DNA of 64,000 bases. Source: Acuticoccus yangtzensis (GTDB lineage: Bacteria; Pseudomonadota; Alphaproteobacteria; Rhizobiales; Amorphaceae). The notes under the pieces are model-generated. The model had not been told where the DNA came from. It saw only the letters and a list, made by a program, of their open reading frames with translations, and did not search any database. This document shows positions 33,673-42,535 of this stretch, one piece after another. The stretch covers positions 1-64,000 of the forward strand of contig NZ_MJUX01000009.1 of assembly GCF_001927245.1 (NCBI RefSeq), given 5' to 3'. The number at the start of each line of letters is the position of its first letter. Position 1 is the first letter of the stretch. Made by a program: the position numbers and the translations under genes.

Positions 33673-35697
33673 ATGGCCGTAACAACCCCTGTTCCCGTCA
33701 GCCCGATCTTCGGGCGCCTGACGCTCGAGGCGCTGCCGATCCATGAGCCGATCCTCGTCGTGACCTTCGCGGTCGTGGCGCTCGGCGCGGCCGCGCTCCT
33801 CGGCGCCCTCACCTATTTCCGCCTCTGGGGCTACCTCTGGCGGGAATGGTTCACCAGCGTCGACCACAAGAAGATCGGCATCATGTACATGGTGCTCGGC
33901 ATCGTCATGCTGCTGCGCGGCTTTGCCGATGCGGTGATGATGCGCTTGCAGCAGGCCATCGCCTTCGGCGGGTCCGAGGGCTACCTGCCCGCGCACCACT
34001 ACGACCAGATCTTCACCGCCCACGGCGTCATCATGATCTTCTTCGTGGCGATGCCGGTTGTCACGGGCCTGATGAACTACCTGGTGCCGCTGCAGATCGG
34101 CGCGCGGGACGTCTCCTTCCCCTTCCTGAACAACTTCTCGTTCTGGATGACGACGGGCGGCGCGGTCATCGTCATGGCCTCGCTCTTCGTCGGCGAGTTC
34201 GCGCAGACCGGCTGGCTCGCCTTCCCGCCGCTCTCGGGGCTCGATGCCAGTCCCTATGTCGGCGTCGACTATTATATCTGGGGCCTTCAGGTCGCCGGTG
34301 TCGGCACCACGCTGTCGGGCATCAACCTCCTGGTGACGATCATCAAGATGCGTGCGCCCGGCATGTCGCTGATGAAGATGCCCGTCTTCACCTGGACGGC
34401 GCTGTGCACCAACGTGCTCATCGTCGCCTCCTTCCCGGTGCTGACGGCGGTGCTCGTGCTCCTGTCGCTCGACCGGTACGTCGGCATGAACTTCTTCACG
34501 AACGACTTCGGCGGCAACGCCATGATGTACGTGAACCTCATCTGGATCTGGGGCCACCCCGAGGTCTACATCCTCATCCTGCCGATGTTCGGTGTGTTCT
34601 CCGAGGTCGTGTCCACCTTCTCCGGCAAGCGCCTCTTCGGCTACACGTCGATGGTCTACGCCACCGTCTGCATCACCATCCTGTCCTACCTCGTGTGGCT
34701 GCACCACTTCTTCACGATGGGGTCGGGCGCCAGCGTGAACTCCTTCTTCGGCATCACGACGATGATCATCTCGATCCCGACCGGGGCGAAGATCTTCAAC
34801 TGGCTGTTCACGATGTACCGCGGCCGGATCCACTTCGAGCTGCCGATGATGTGGACCGTCGCCTTCATGCTGACCTTCGTCATCGGCGGTATGACGGGCG
34901 TGCTCCTCGCCGTTCCGCCGGCCGACTTCGTGCTCCACAACTCGCTCTTCCTGGTGGCGCACTTCCACAACGTCATCATCGGCGGCGTGCTGTTCGGCAT
35001 GTTCGCGGCGATCAATTATTGGTGGCCCAAAGCGTTCGGCTTCAAGCTGAACCACTCCTGGGGTCTCGTCTCCTTCTGGTGCTGGGTGGTCGGCTTCTGG
35101 GTCGCGTTCGCGCCGGTCTATATTCTCGGCCTCATGGGCGTCACCCGCCGCATGCGCGTGTTCGACGATCCGGACCTGCAGATCTGGTTCATCATCGCCG
35201 GCTTCGGCGCGGCGCTGATCGCCACCGGCATCGCCACCTTCCTCATTCAGATCGGCGTGTCGATCTGGAAGCGGAAGGAGTATGCGGAGACCACCGGCGA
35301 CCCGTGGAACGGGCGGACCCTCGAATGGGCCACGTCCTCGCCGCCGCCGGCCTACAACTTCGCCTTCACCCCGCTGGTCCACGCCACCGATGCGTGGGCC
35401 GACATGAAGGCGCGTAATTATCAGCGCCCGCTGAAGGGCTTCGCGGCGATCCACATGCCGTCCAGCACCGGGGCGGGCGTGATCCTCGCCGGCCTCTCCA
35501 CGGTGATCGCCCTGGCGCTCATCTGGTACATCTGGTGGCTCGCGATCGTCGGCTTCGTCGGCCTGATCGGCTACGCGATCTTCCACACCTTCGACTATCA
35601 CCGCGACTATCACATCCCCGCTGATGTGGTGACGCGCACCGAGGACGCGCGCACGGCCCAGATCTCCGCGCGCCTCGCACCCGGAGCCGCCGAATGA
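33673..35697 (+). CDS. cyoB: Cytochrome bo-type ubiquinol oxidase subunit I
   Basis: 674 residues, about 15 helices. This subunit holds the low-spin haem, the haem-copper centre and proton channels, reducing oxygen to water. Motifs are intact: [20 protein letters not shown] (haem ligand His), [20 protein letters not shown] (CuB His and the His-Tyr cross-link), the WLHHFFTMG CuB pair and [15 protein letters not shown] (haem ligands). It starts 14 bp after cyoA, and its end overlaps cyoC by 4 bp. Confidence 0.97.
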   Translation: MAVTTPVPVSPIFGRLTLEALPIHEPILVVTFAVVALGAAALLGALTYFRLWGYLWREWFTSVDHKKIGIMYMVLGIVMLLRGFADAVMMRLQQAIAFGGSEGYLPAHHYDQIFTAHGVIMIFFVAMPVVTGLMNYLVPLQIGARDVSFPFLNNFSFWMTTGGAVIVMASLFVGEFAQTGWLAFPPLSGLDASPYVGVDYYIWGLQVAGVGTTLSGINLLVTIIKMRAPGMSLMKMPVFTWTALCTNVLIVASFPVLTAVLVLLSLDRYVGMNFFTNDFGGNAMMYVNLIWIWGHPEVYILILPMFGVFSEVVSTFSGKRLFGYTSMVYATVCITILSYLVWLHHFFTMGSGASVNSFFGITTMIISIPTGAKIFNWLFTMYRGRIHFELPMMWTVAFMLTFVIGGMTGVLLAVPPADFVLHNSLFLVAHFHNVIIGGVLFGMFAAINYWWPKAFGFKLNHSWGLVSFWCWVVGFWVAFAPVYILGLMGVTRRMRVFDDPDLQIWFIIAGFGAALIATGIATFLIQIGVSIWKRKEYAETTGDPWNGRTLEWATSSPPPAYNFAFTPLVHATDAWADMKARNYQRPLKGFAAIHMPSSTGAGVILAGLSTVIALALIWYIWWLAIVGFVGLIGYAIFHTFDYHRDYHIPADVVTRTEDARTAQISARLAPGAAE

Positions 35698-36326
35698 GCG
35701 CCGCATCGACACCCGCCGCAGCCGCCGGCGAGGTCCGCTTCCATCCGGAGACGGAGCCGCATCACCCGGAGGGCTCCTCCACGATGCTGGGCTTCTGGAT
35801 CTACCTGATGAGCGATTGTCTCATCTTCGCGATCCTGTTCGCCTCGTTCGGCGTTCTGGGCGGCAACTACGCCGCCGGGCCCGGCCCTAAGGACCTGTTC
35901 GAGCTGGAGCTCGTTGCCGTCAACACGGCGATGCTGCTCCTCTCCTCCATCACCTACGGCTTCGCCATGCTGGAGATGGTGAAGGGCCGCAAGACGACGA
36001 CGCTCGTCTGGCTCGGCGTCACCGGCCTCTTCGGCCTCGCCTTCCTCTGCATCGAGATCTACGAGTTCCAGCACCTCATCCACATCGGTGCCGGACCGCA
36101 GCGCTCGGCCTTCCTGTCGGCCTTCTTCACGCTCGTCGGCACGCACGGCCTGCACGTCACCTTCGGCCTCGTCTGGCTCGTCACGCTGATGGTGCAGGTG
36201 CACCGCTTCGGCCTCATCGAAGCCAACCAGCGGCGGCTGATGTGCCTCTCGCTGTTCTGGCACTTCCTCGACGTCATCTGGATCGGCGTCTTCACCTTCG
36301 TCTACCTGCTCGGGATGCTGCAATGA
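35694..36326 (+). CDS. cyoC: Cytochrome bo-type ubiquinol oxidase subunit III
   Basis: 210 residues with five helices. Typical segments are [40 protein letters not shown] and the C-terminal [20 protein letters not shown]. It stabilises the oxidase complex in the inner membrane. ATG at 35694 overlaps the cyoB stop, and its own stop overlaps the cyoD start. Confidence 0.96.
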   Translation: MSAASTPAAAAGEVRFHPETEPHHPEGSSTMLGFWIYLMSDCLIFAILFASFGVLGGNYAAGPGPKDLFELELVAVNTAMLLLSSITYGFAMLEMVKGRKTTTLVWLGVTGLFGLAFLCIEIYEFQHLIHIGAGPQRSAFLSAFFTLVGTHGLHVTFGLVWLVTLMVQVHRFGLIEANQRRLMCLSLFWHFLDVIWIGVFTFVYLLGMLQ

Positions 36327-36742
36327 GCATTGCCCACCACGACCGCTACGGCCGCCCCCACGTCGTCGAACACGAGGGCGAGGAGCACGGCCACCACGAC
36401 GGGCACGGCCACGGCGGTGCCGCCCACGGCACCCTCGCCGGCTACCTGACCGGGTTCATCCTGTCGGTGATCCTCACGGCGATCCCCTTCTGGCTCGTCA
36501 TGGACATGCCTCTGCCGGACGCGCAGACCACCGGCTTCATCGTCGTCGGCCTGGCGGTGGTGCAGATCGTCGTCCACATGGTCTTCTTCCTGCACATGGA
36601 CCCGCGGTCCGAGGGCGGGTGGATCATGACCGCGCTGGTGTTCACGCTGATCCTCGTGGTCATCGCCATCAGCGGCACGCTGTGGGTCATGTACCACCTC
36701 AACGCCAACATGATGCCCGCCCACGACATGGGCGTTCTATAA
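36323..36742 (+). CDS. cyoD: Cytochrome bo-type ubiquinol oxidase subunit IV, with His-rich N-terminus
   Basis: 139 residues with three helices (about 40-62, 70-92, 100-122) and the family sequence QIVVHMVFFLHMDPRSEGGW. CyoD assists assembly of the copper site. Its first 36 residues hold ten His (EEHGHHDGHGHGGAAHG and others), more than in most homologues, which could bind copper during assembly; that is an inference. ATG at 36323 overlaps cyoC. Confidence 0.94.
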   Translation: MSIAHHDRYGRPHVVEHEGEEHGHHDGHGHGGAAHGTLAGYLTGFILSVILTAIPFWLVMDMPLPDAQTTGFIVVGLAVVQIVVHMVFFLHMDPRSEGGWIMTALVFTLILVVIAISGTLWVMYHLNANMMPAHDMGVL

Positions 36743-36746
36743 GACC

Positions 36747-37562
36747 GTGACCGCCACCACCGGACGAGGCCCGTCGCGACGGGCGCGCATCGCCGCCATC
36801 GTCCTCATCCTGATCGCGGGGGCGGGTTTCACCGCCCTCGGCGTGTGGCAGGTCGAGCGCCGGGCCTGGAAGCTCGACCTGATCGACCGGGTGGAAGCCC
36901 GCCTCGCCGCTGCCCCCACCCCCGCGCCCGGTCCCGCCGAATGGGCCGGCGCCGGCACCCCCGGATGGGACCGCGCCTACGAATATCGCCCGGTCACCCT
37001 CACCGGCCGGTTCGACGGGCCGGGCGTGCCGGTCAAGGCCGTCACCGCGCTCGGCTCCGGCTTCTGGCTCGTCGCGCCGTTCACCGACACGCGCGGCTTC
37101 ACCGTCCTCGTCAATCGCGGCTTCGTCACCGATCCCGCCACCCCGAATGCGGCGCCCGCGCCCGATGCGCCCGCGCCCGGTGCAACCGGCGGGGACGACG
37201 CCGCGCCGGTGCCGGTGGGCGAGACCGTGGTCGGTCTCCTGCGCCTCAGCGAGCCCGGCGGCGGCTTCCTGCGCTCCAACCAGCCGGGCGCCGGGCGCTG
37301 GTTCTCGCGCGATGTGGCGGCGATCTCCGAAACCCTCGACCTCGCCGACGCCGCACCCTACTTCGTCGACGCCGCCGCAACTCCGGACGCTCCGGACGGC
37401 GCTCCCGTCGGCGGGCTCACCGTCCTCACCTTTCGCAACAGCCACCTCGTCTACGCGCTGACGTGGTTCACGCTCGCCGCGCTGTCGCTCGTCGCCCTCG
37501 TCCTCGTCCTCCGACGCGGCCGCAGCACCGCGCGCCGCCCGGCCCCCTCGCCGCGCCCATGA
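36747..37562 (+). CDS. SURF1 family oxidase assembly protein
   Basis: 271 residues. The topology is that of SURF1: a helix near residues 13-33 (IAAIVLILIAGAGFTALGVW, followed by QVERR), a large periplasmic domain with the conserved YEYRPVTLTGRFDG and GFWLVAPFTDTRGFTVLVNR stretches, and a second helix near 232-252. SURF1 helps haem insertion into subunit I. The start is GTG at 36747, 4 bp after cyoD, and the end overlaps regB by 4 bp. An Ala/Pro-rich insertion (NAAPAPDAPAPGATGG) is lineage-specific. Confidence 0.92.
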   Translation: MTATTGRGPSRRARIAAIVLILIAGAGFTALGVWQVERRAWKLDLIDRVEARLAAAPTPAPGPAEWAGAGTPGWDRAYEYRPVTLTGRFDGPGVPVKAVTALGSGFWLVAPFTDTRGFTVLVNRGFVTDPATPNAAPAPDAPAPGATGGDDAAPVPVGETVVGLLRLSEPGGGFLRSNQPGAGRWFSRDVAAISETLDLADAAPYFVDAAATPDAPDGAPVGGLTVLTFRNSHLVYALTWFTLAALSLVALVLVLRRGRSTARRPAPSPRP

Positions 37563-38917
37563 TCCGCCCGACCCTCGCGGCCGGAAGCACGGCCGCCGGC
37601 AGCACGCGCCGCGGCGCCGACACGGCCGGCACCCCCATCGGCGAATCGGCCAACCGGCAGAACCTCACCCTCCTCACGCAACTGAGATGGGTGGCCGCCA
37701 TCGGCCAGGTCATGACGATCTTCCTCGTCACCTCGCTGCTGGGCATCGCCTTGCCTCTGGTGCCGCTCGCGGTGGTGATCGCGCTCCTCCTCGGCCTCAA
37801 CCTCGCCACCTTGTGGCGCCTCGGCCGCCCGCGCCCGGTCACCAACCGCGAACTCTTCTACCAGCTCTTCCTCGATGTCGGCCTGCTCACCGCTCAGCTC
37901 TATCTCAGCGGCGGCGCGCAGAACCCGTTCATCATGCTCTACCTGCTGCAGATCATCCTCTCCGCGGTGCTCTTGGAAGCGTGGTCCGCCTGGGCCCTCG
38001 CGGGGATCGCCAGCGCCTGCTTCATGGTGCTCATCGGCGTCTCCATGCCGCTTGAGCTGCCGCACGGGTCGCTGCACCAGCTCGATTCGCTCAAGCTGCT
38101 CGGCGGCCTCGTCTGCTTCGTACTCACCGCGGGGCTGCTCGTCTTCTTCATCGAAAAGATCAACACGAACCTGCGCCTGCGCGATCAGCGCCTGGCCGAC
38201 CTCAAGCGCCAGGCCGTGGAGGAAGAGCACATCGTGCGCATGGGCCTCCTCGCCTCCGGCGCCGCCCACGAACTCGGCACCCCGCTCGCCACCGTCTCCG
38301 TCATCCTGGGGGACTGGCGCCACATGCCCGAACTCGCCGCGAATCCCGCCATGATGCAGGACATGGACGACATGCAGACCCAGCTCGACCGCTGCAAAGC
38401 CATCGTCTCGGGGATCCTCATGTCGTCCGGCGAGGCGCGCGGGGAAAGGGTCGTCGCCACCACCGTCGTCCAATTCCTGCGCGAAGTGGTGGAGGAATGG
38501 CAGGCCGTGCGCTCCCCGTCCCACGTGCAGTTCGACAACGATTTCGTCCCCGACGAGCCGATCCTCTCCGATCCCGCCTTGAAGCAGGTCATCGCCAGCC
38601 TGTTCGACAACGCGCTGGAAGCATCGCCGGGCTGGATCGGCATCGCCTCGGCCCGCAAGGACGGGGCCCTCGTCGTCACCGTCACCGACCGCGGGCCCGG
38701 TTTCGACCCCGCGATCCTCGCCGACTTCGGCACCCCCTACCGCTCCAGCAAGGGGCGCCCCGGCGGCGGCCTCGGCCTTTATCTCGTCGTGAACGTCGTG
38801 CGGAAGCTTGGCGGACGCGTGTCGGCGCACAATTTGAAGGAAGGGGGCGCGTCGGTGTCCCTCTCCCTGCCGCTCGATCGGCTGTCCGCACCGGAGCCCG
38901 CAACGGATGGACGCTAA
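37559..38917 (+). CDS. regB: RegB/PrrB-type redox sensor histidine kinase
   Basis: 452 residues. Six helices lie between about residues 40 and 200. Redox hallmarks of RegB are present: the quinone-binding GGxxNPF motif (GGAQNPF, residues 118-124) and the redox-active Cys279 in the dimerisation region (QLDRCKAIV). The H-box LLASGAAHELGTPLATVSV has the phospho-accepting His237, and the ATPase has the N-box DNALEASPG and glycine boxes GPGFDPA and GGGLGLYLV. In this family the kinase responds to the quinone pool and respiratory flux. It overlaps surf1 by 4 bp and regA by 11 bp, so it is part of the cyo transcription unit. Confidence 0.95.
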   Translation: MIRPTLAAGSTAAGSTRRGADTAGTPIGESANRQNLTLLTQLRWVAAIGQVMTIFLVTSLLGIALPLVPLAVVIALLLGLNLATLWRLGRPRPVTNRELFYQLFLDVGLLTAQLYLSGGAQNPFIMLYLLQIILSAVLLEAWSAWALAGIASACFMVLIGVSMPLELPHGSLHQLDSLKLLGGLVCFVLTAGLLVFFIEKINTNLRLRDQRLADLKRQAVEEEHIVRMGLLASGAAHELGTPLATVSVILGDWRHMPELAANPAMMQDMDDMQTQLDRCKAIVSGILMSSGEARGERVVATTVVQFLREVVEEWQAVRSPSHVQFDNDFVPDEPILSDPALKQVIASLFDNALEASPGWIGIASARKDGALVVTVTDRGPGFDPAILADFGTPYRSSKGRPGGGLGLYLVVNVVRKLGGRVSAHNLKEGGASVSLSLPLDRLSAPEPATDGR

Positions 38918-39440
38918 CCCGACCCTCCTCATCATCGAGGATGACGCCGTATTCTCCCGCACCCTGCGCAAGTCGTTCGAGCGCCGGCACTACAACGTCT
39001 CCGTCGCCTCGGGTGTCGCCGAGATGCAAGGGGCGCTGCAGACCGAAACGCCGGACTACGCGGTGGTGGACCTGAAGCTGGCCGACGGCTCCGGCCTCGA
39101 ATGCATCAAGGCGCTGCACCAGCACGACCGCGACATGAAGATCGTCGTCCTCACCGGCTATGCCAGCATCGCCACCGCCGTGGAGGCGATCAAGCTCGGC
39201 GCCTGCCACTACCTCACCAAGCCGTCCAACACCGACGATATCGAGGCCGCATTCGCCCGCGCGGAGGGCGACACGGCGATCCCCCTCACCTCCCGGTCCA
39301 CCTCCATCAAGACGCTGGAGTGGGAGCGCATCCACGAGGTGCTGGCCGAGGTGGACTTCAACATCTCCGAAGCCGCGCGGCGGCTCGGCATGCACCGCCG
39401 AACCCTGGCCCGCAAGCTCGGCAAGAGCCGCGTCACCTGA
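38907..39440 (+). CDS. regA: RegA/PrrA/ActR-type response regulator
   Basis: 177 residues. The receiver domain has the acidic pair EDD (residues 11-13), phospho-acceptor Asp55 (VVDLKLADG) and Lys of the LTKPS loop. The Fis-type helix-turn-helix NISEAARRLGMHRRTLARKL is nearly identical to that of RegA/PrrA, global redox regulators of respiration, carbon and nitrogen fixation. The usual proline-rich linker between the domains is replaced by AIPLTSRSTSIKTLEWERIH. Its start is 11 bp inside regB, and its last 8 bp overlap a convergent minus-strand gene. Confidence 0.95.
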   Translation: MDANPTLLIIEDDAVFSRTLRKSFERRHYNVSVASGVAEMQGALQTETPDYAVVDLKLADGSGLECIKALHQHDRDMKIVVLTGYASIATAVEAIKLGACHYLTKPSNTDDIEAAFARAEGDTAIPLTSRSTSIKTLEWERIHEVLAEVDFNISEAARRLGMHRRTLARKLGKSRVT

Positions 39441-39663
39441 GCCGCCGCGCCCGCTTCGTTCGCTGCGCATAGGCCACGGCGAACACCACCGGCACCGCAA
39501 GAGCCCCCGCCGTGAGCACCGCCATCGCCGCGATGTGGGGCGGCGCCGTCATCGCCGCGAGCGCACCGGCGACGGCCACCAGCGCAAGGATGGCCACCGC
39601 CATCGCCGCATCGGCCACGAACATGCCGACGAGTTCGGCCAACACCGTGCGCAACAGGCTCAC
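39433..39663 (-). CDS. Small two-helix membrane protein
   Basis: 76 residues from a GTG at 39663 that overlaps the stop of the upstream membrane-protein gene by 4 bp (GTGA). Two hydrophobic segments (about residues 8-36 and 42-64, rich in Ala, Val, Met) are followed by a very basic end, QRTKRARRLR, so the C-terminus should be cytoplasmic. I do not recognise the family. The tight overlap indicates translation with, and perhaps a complex with, the upstream protein. Confidence 0.65.
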   Translation of the reverse strand: MSLLRTVLAELVGMFVADAAMAVAILALVAVAGALAAMTAPPHIAAMAVLTAGALAVPVVFAVAYAQRTKRARRLR

Positions 39664-40475
39664 CGCGCCACCTCCGCGGGGGCGCCCGAGGCGACCTGCC
39701 GCGCGAGCCCCGCCGCCAGCAGCCCCGCCGCGAGGAACAAGCCGGCCAGAAGGAAGAGGACGAGGTCGCCCCCCGGCCATTCGAGGCCGATCCCCTCGCC
39801 GGTCCAGAACACGCCGAACGCGCACAGCATGACGCCGACGCCGAACTTCAGCGTATTCTCCGGCACCCGCGCCAGCGGCTTGCGCACGGCCGCTCCCACC
39901 GCCAGAACCGCCGCGCAGGCGCCGAGCGCACCCAGGCTCGCCGGCAGCAAAAGCCCCCGTCCCGCCCCCACGGCGATGACGATGAACACCACCTCCAGCC
40001 CCTCGAGCAGCACGGCCTTGAAGGCGGCGATCCCGGCGATCCAATCCTGCGACGCCGTGCTCCGCGCCGCCGCGTCGGAACGCGCGCCCGTCGCCGATGG
40101 GTCCGCCCCCGCTGCGGTGTGCCCCTCGGCCGACAGGGCCGCCGATTCGCGTGCGAAAATCGCCACCTCGTCGTGCAGCGGGATCAGCCCGGCCGCCCGC
40201 AGCGCCGCCTTGCGCAGCCAGCCCATGCCGAACAGCAGCAACAGGACGCCGATGACGAGCTGCAGCACATGAAGCGGCACCCGCCCCATCAGCGGCCCCA
40301 ACGTCAGCACCAGGGCGCCCAGCACCGCCAGTGCGGCGAACGTGCCGGCAAGGGCCGGGCGCCAGCCGCGCAAGGTCGCCACCGCCAGGATGATGGTGAA
40401 CGCCTCCACCACCTCCACCAGCGAGGCGAGAAAAGCCGAGCCGATGGCCGGCGTCGCCGTGCTCCACTCGATCAT
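39660..40475 (-). CDS. Predicted multi-helix membrane protein (COG4280-like, FTR1-reminiscent)
   Basis: 271 residues with about seven helices. Two similar segments carry acidic residues inside helices: ASLVEVVEAFTIILAVATLR near the N-terminus and AVLLEGLEVVFIVIAVGAGR in the middle, giving an E-x-x-E pattern in both halves. That layout resembles iron permeases of the FTR1 type and other duplicated cation transporters, but the protein is not a standard FTR1. I place it with the uncharacterised COG4280 group from memory. The start is the ATG at 40475. A 40-residue Ala/Gly/Ser-rich loop separates the halves. Function unknown; cation transport is a guess. Confidence 0.7.
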   Translation of the reverse strand: MIEWSTATPAIGSAFLASLVEVVEAFTIILAVATLRGWRPALAGTFAALAVLGALVLTLGPLMGRVPLHVLQLVIGVLLLLFGMGWLRKAALRAAGLIPLHDEVAIFARESAALSAEGHTAAGADPSATGARSDAAARSTASQDWIAGIAAFKAVLLEGLEVVFIVIAVGAGRGLLLPASLGALGACAAVLAVGAAVRKPLARVPENTLKFGVGVMLCAFGVFWTGEGIGLEWPGGDLVLFLLAGLFLAAGLLAAGLARQVASGAPAEVAR

Positions 40476-40675
40476 TCGCCACCTGCCTTTGCCGAACGCG
40501 CGCCTATCGCCGTCCCGCCGCTCTACGCCGCCCGACAAATCTAGCGCCGCCCCGCACCGTTGTCGGCCTACAAATCGTTAACCCGTGCGCCCGCCGTGCC
40601 AATTGGCCATCCACCGGCCTCCGCAGGCCCGGCGTTGCGACCGGCAACCATGCGGAAGGGACCCGCGAGGCGCCG

Positions 40676-41308
40676 CTATGCCGGCGGCGTGGGCGGAACG
40701 GGCGGCTGCCGCGGGTCTGCGCCGCTCTGGTGGATGCGGAAGTTCCACGCGATCACCGCATTCAGCACGACCGCGCCGAAGAACGACGCGACGATCGCCT
40801 CCAACGGCAGAACGAACACCGCCGCGAAGAACACCAGAGCGTCGAACGCCATCTGGAACCAGCCGGTCTTGAAGCCGGTCTTCTGCTCGACGATCAGGGC
40901 CAGGATGCCCAGCCCGCCCGCAGACGCATTGTGCCGAAAGAGCGCGATGAGCCCGATCCCCGACGACGCGCCGGCAAGAAGCGCCGCGAGGAAGGGCGGC
41001 AGCGCCTCGAACCTCATCCACGCGCTCAGCAGCGGCACCAGGACCGAGATGCCGACCACCGCCACCACCGTGCGAAGGGTGAAGGCTCGCCCCCGCTTCA
41101 CCCACGAGAGCCAGAAAAAGGGCAAGCTCACCAGGAGGAAGACGACGCCGAAGTCGAGCCCGACCATGTAGGACAGCAGCAGCGCCGCCCCCGCCGTCTG
41201 CCCGGTGAAGAGCCCGGCCGCCTTCAAGAAGGTGACGCCGAGGCTGGTCATCAGAATGCCGAACACGATCCCCTGCACGTCGTAGAAGGAGATGGGGGAC
41301 TTCGTCAT
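40676..41308 (-). CDS. YitT/DUF161 family membrane protein
   Basis: 210 residues with five to six helices. The segments IVFGILMTSLGVTFLKAAGL, FTGQTAGAALLLSYM and GIGLIALFRHNASAGGLGIL match the YitT pattern of a small integral membrane protein of unknown role. A short Pro-rich tail follows the last helix. It is divergent from an RraA-like gene 375 bp away and 200 bp upstream of the COG4280-like gene on the same strand. Confidence 0.85.
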   Translation of the reverse strand: MTKSPISFYDVQGIVFGILMTSLGVTFLKAAGLFTGQTAGAALLLSYMVGLDFGVVFLLVSLPFFWLSWVKRGRAFTLRTVVAVVGISVLVPLLSAWMRFEALPPFLAALLAGASSGIGLIALFRHNASAGGLGILALIVEQKTGFKTGWFQMAFDALVFFAAVFVLPLEAIVASFFGAVVLNAVIAWNFRIHQSGADPRQPPVPPTPPA

Positions 41309-41683
41309 GGGGCCTCCTGCGCACCGTCGATCCTCACCGCATCATGCAGGCTTCCCGCCACAGGTGAAACGCGCGGTGACGCGAGGCCGCCGCGAGCCGG
41401 GGGCGGCCTGCGCACACTAGGAAGGGACGGAAAACCGCCCGCGCCCGATCTCAACCTAGCGTTTCGCACGCGAAACACTCGCCTGTGCGCTGCTGTTGCG
41501 CATGCCTTCCGCGTCGGCCGGCGGGCGGCCATAAATTCAGCGCCGGCCGCATGGGTCCGGCAGACCGAACCGCTCGCCGCAGTGCCGCAGGTCGCGCGGG
41601 GGGCGACGGACCGAAAGACACGGCACACCGCCGCCGGACCCAAACCGGCGGCCGCGCGCTCAACAAAAAGCAAGAGGACTCGC
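41309..41683. other. Divergent intergenic region between the YitT-like and RraA-like genes
   Basis: No coding sequence is convincing here. It holds a strong palindrome at 41461-41476, described separately, and several short GC stems. An AAGAGG ribosome site lies just before the ATG at 41684. Confidence 0.6.
41461..41476. promoter_or_regulatory. Palindromic operator GTTTCGC-AC-GCGAAAC
   Basis: Perfect 7-bp arms with a two-base centre stand about 208 bp upstream of the RraA-like gene and 153 bp upstream of the divergent YitT-like gene. The TTTCGC/GCGAAA arms recall operators of IclR-family regulators. No such regulator is encoded in the window. Confidence 0.55.
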
Positions 41684-42364
41684 ATGGGTATCGGATTCAG
41701 AGTGCTGCAACGCCAGCGCGCGGTCTCCTCCGACATCGTCGCCGCATTCGCCGACCTGCCGGTCGCCAACGCCAGCGACTCGATGTGGCGCATGACGGCG
41801 GGGGGCGCCCGCCTCACCGCGCGCCACCGCAAAGGCGTGCGCATGGCCGGCCCCGCGCTGACCGTGAAGACGCGGCCCGGCGACAACCTCCTCGTCCACA
41901 AGGCGATCGAGATGGCGGTGCCGGGCGACGTCATCGTCGTGGACGCGGGGGGCGACCTCACCAACGCCCTCATCGGCGACCTGATGACGACGCTCGCCCT
42001 CACCCGGTCCATCAACGGCTTCGTCATCAACGGCGCGATCCGCGACGCGGACGAGATCCACGACAGCGGTATGGCGGTCTACGCTGCGGGGGTGTCCCAT
42101 CGCGGCCCCTACAAGGACGGGCCGGGCGAGATCAACGTCCCCGTCGCCATCGACGGCATGGTGATCGAGCCGGGCGACCTCGTCATCGGCGACGGAGACG
42201 GGTTCCTGTGCGTTCCGTTCGACGTCGCCGCGGAGGTGCTGGAGGCGACCCGCGCGAAGAAGGCCACGGAGGACGCCGAAATGGTGCGGATCCGCTCCGG
42301 CCGTGCCGACCGCGCGTGGGTGGACGATGCGCTGAAGGCCCGCGGCTGCGTGATGGAGGCCTGA
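41684..42364 (+). CDS. RraA-like protein / possible 4-hydroxy-4-methyl-2-oxoglutarate aldolase
   Basis: 226 residues of the RraA-like fold. Two branches exist: RNase E regulators and class II aldolases that cleave 4-carboxy-4-hydroxy-2-oxoadipate-type substrates. Seen here are the substrate loop VDAGGDLTNALIGDLMTTLA, the Arg-Asp of INGAIRDADEIHDSG, and the late IEPGDLVIGDGDGFLCVPFD. The Arg-Asp pair and Gly-rich loop are also kept in the aldolases, and many annotated RraA proteins in alphaproteobacteria are such enzymes. The ATG at 41684 follows AAGAGG. The C-terminus is longer than in E. coli RraA. No partner genes of a 4-oxalocitramalate pathway lie nearby. Confidence 0.8.
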   Translation: MGIGFRVLQRQRAVSSDIVAAFADLPVANASDSMWRMTAGGARLTARHRKGVRMAGPALTVKTRPGDNLLVHKAIEMAVPGDVIVVDAGGDLTNALIGDLMTTLALTRSINGFVINGAIRDADEIHDSGMAVYAAGVSHRGPYKDGPGEINVPVAIDGMVIEPGDLVIGDGDGFLCVPFDVAAEVLEATRAKKATEDAEMVRIRSGRADRAWVDDALKARGCVMEA

Positions 42365-42475
42365 CACCGGCGGCAGACGCTGCGTCCTGCTGCGCGCCCA
42401 CACCCTCTCCGCGAACGGCGGACCGGCCGCTTCCGCAGTCCGCGCCATCTCGAGTGCATTTTCTGTCGTTTCTTG

Positions 42476-42492
42476 TTATTTCCCCGAAATAA
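42476..42492. promoter_or_regulatory. Palindrome TTATTTC-CCC-GAAATAA upstream of the ModA-like gene
   Basis: Perfect 7-bp arms with a CCC centre sit in an AT-rich patch 43 bp before the ATG at 42536. It looks like an operator for a dimeric repressor overlapping the promoter. It does not match the ModE consensus. Confidence 0.55.
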
Positions 42493-42535
42493 TCAGCGAG
42501 CGCCACGCTCCGCAGGCTTTGGGGGACGGACCGAG

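Noticed and set aside
42473-42535. Upstream TTG start of the ModA-like gene
   Set aside because: It would place the start before the palindrome at 42476-42492 and has no ribosome site; the ATG at 42536 has one.
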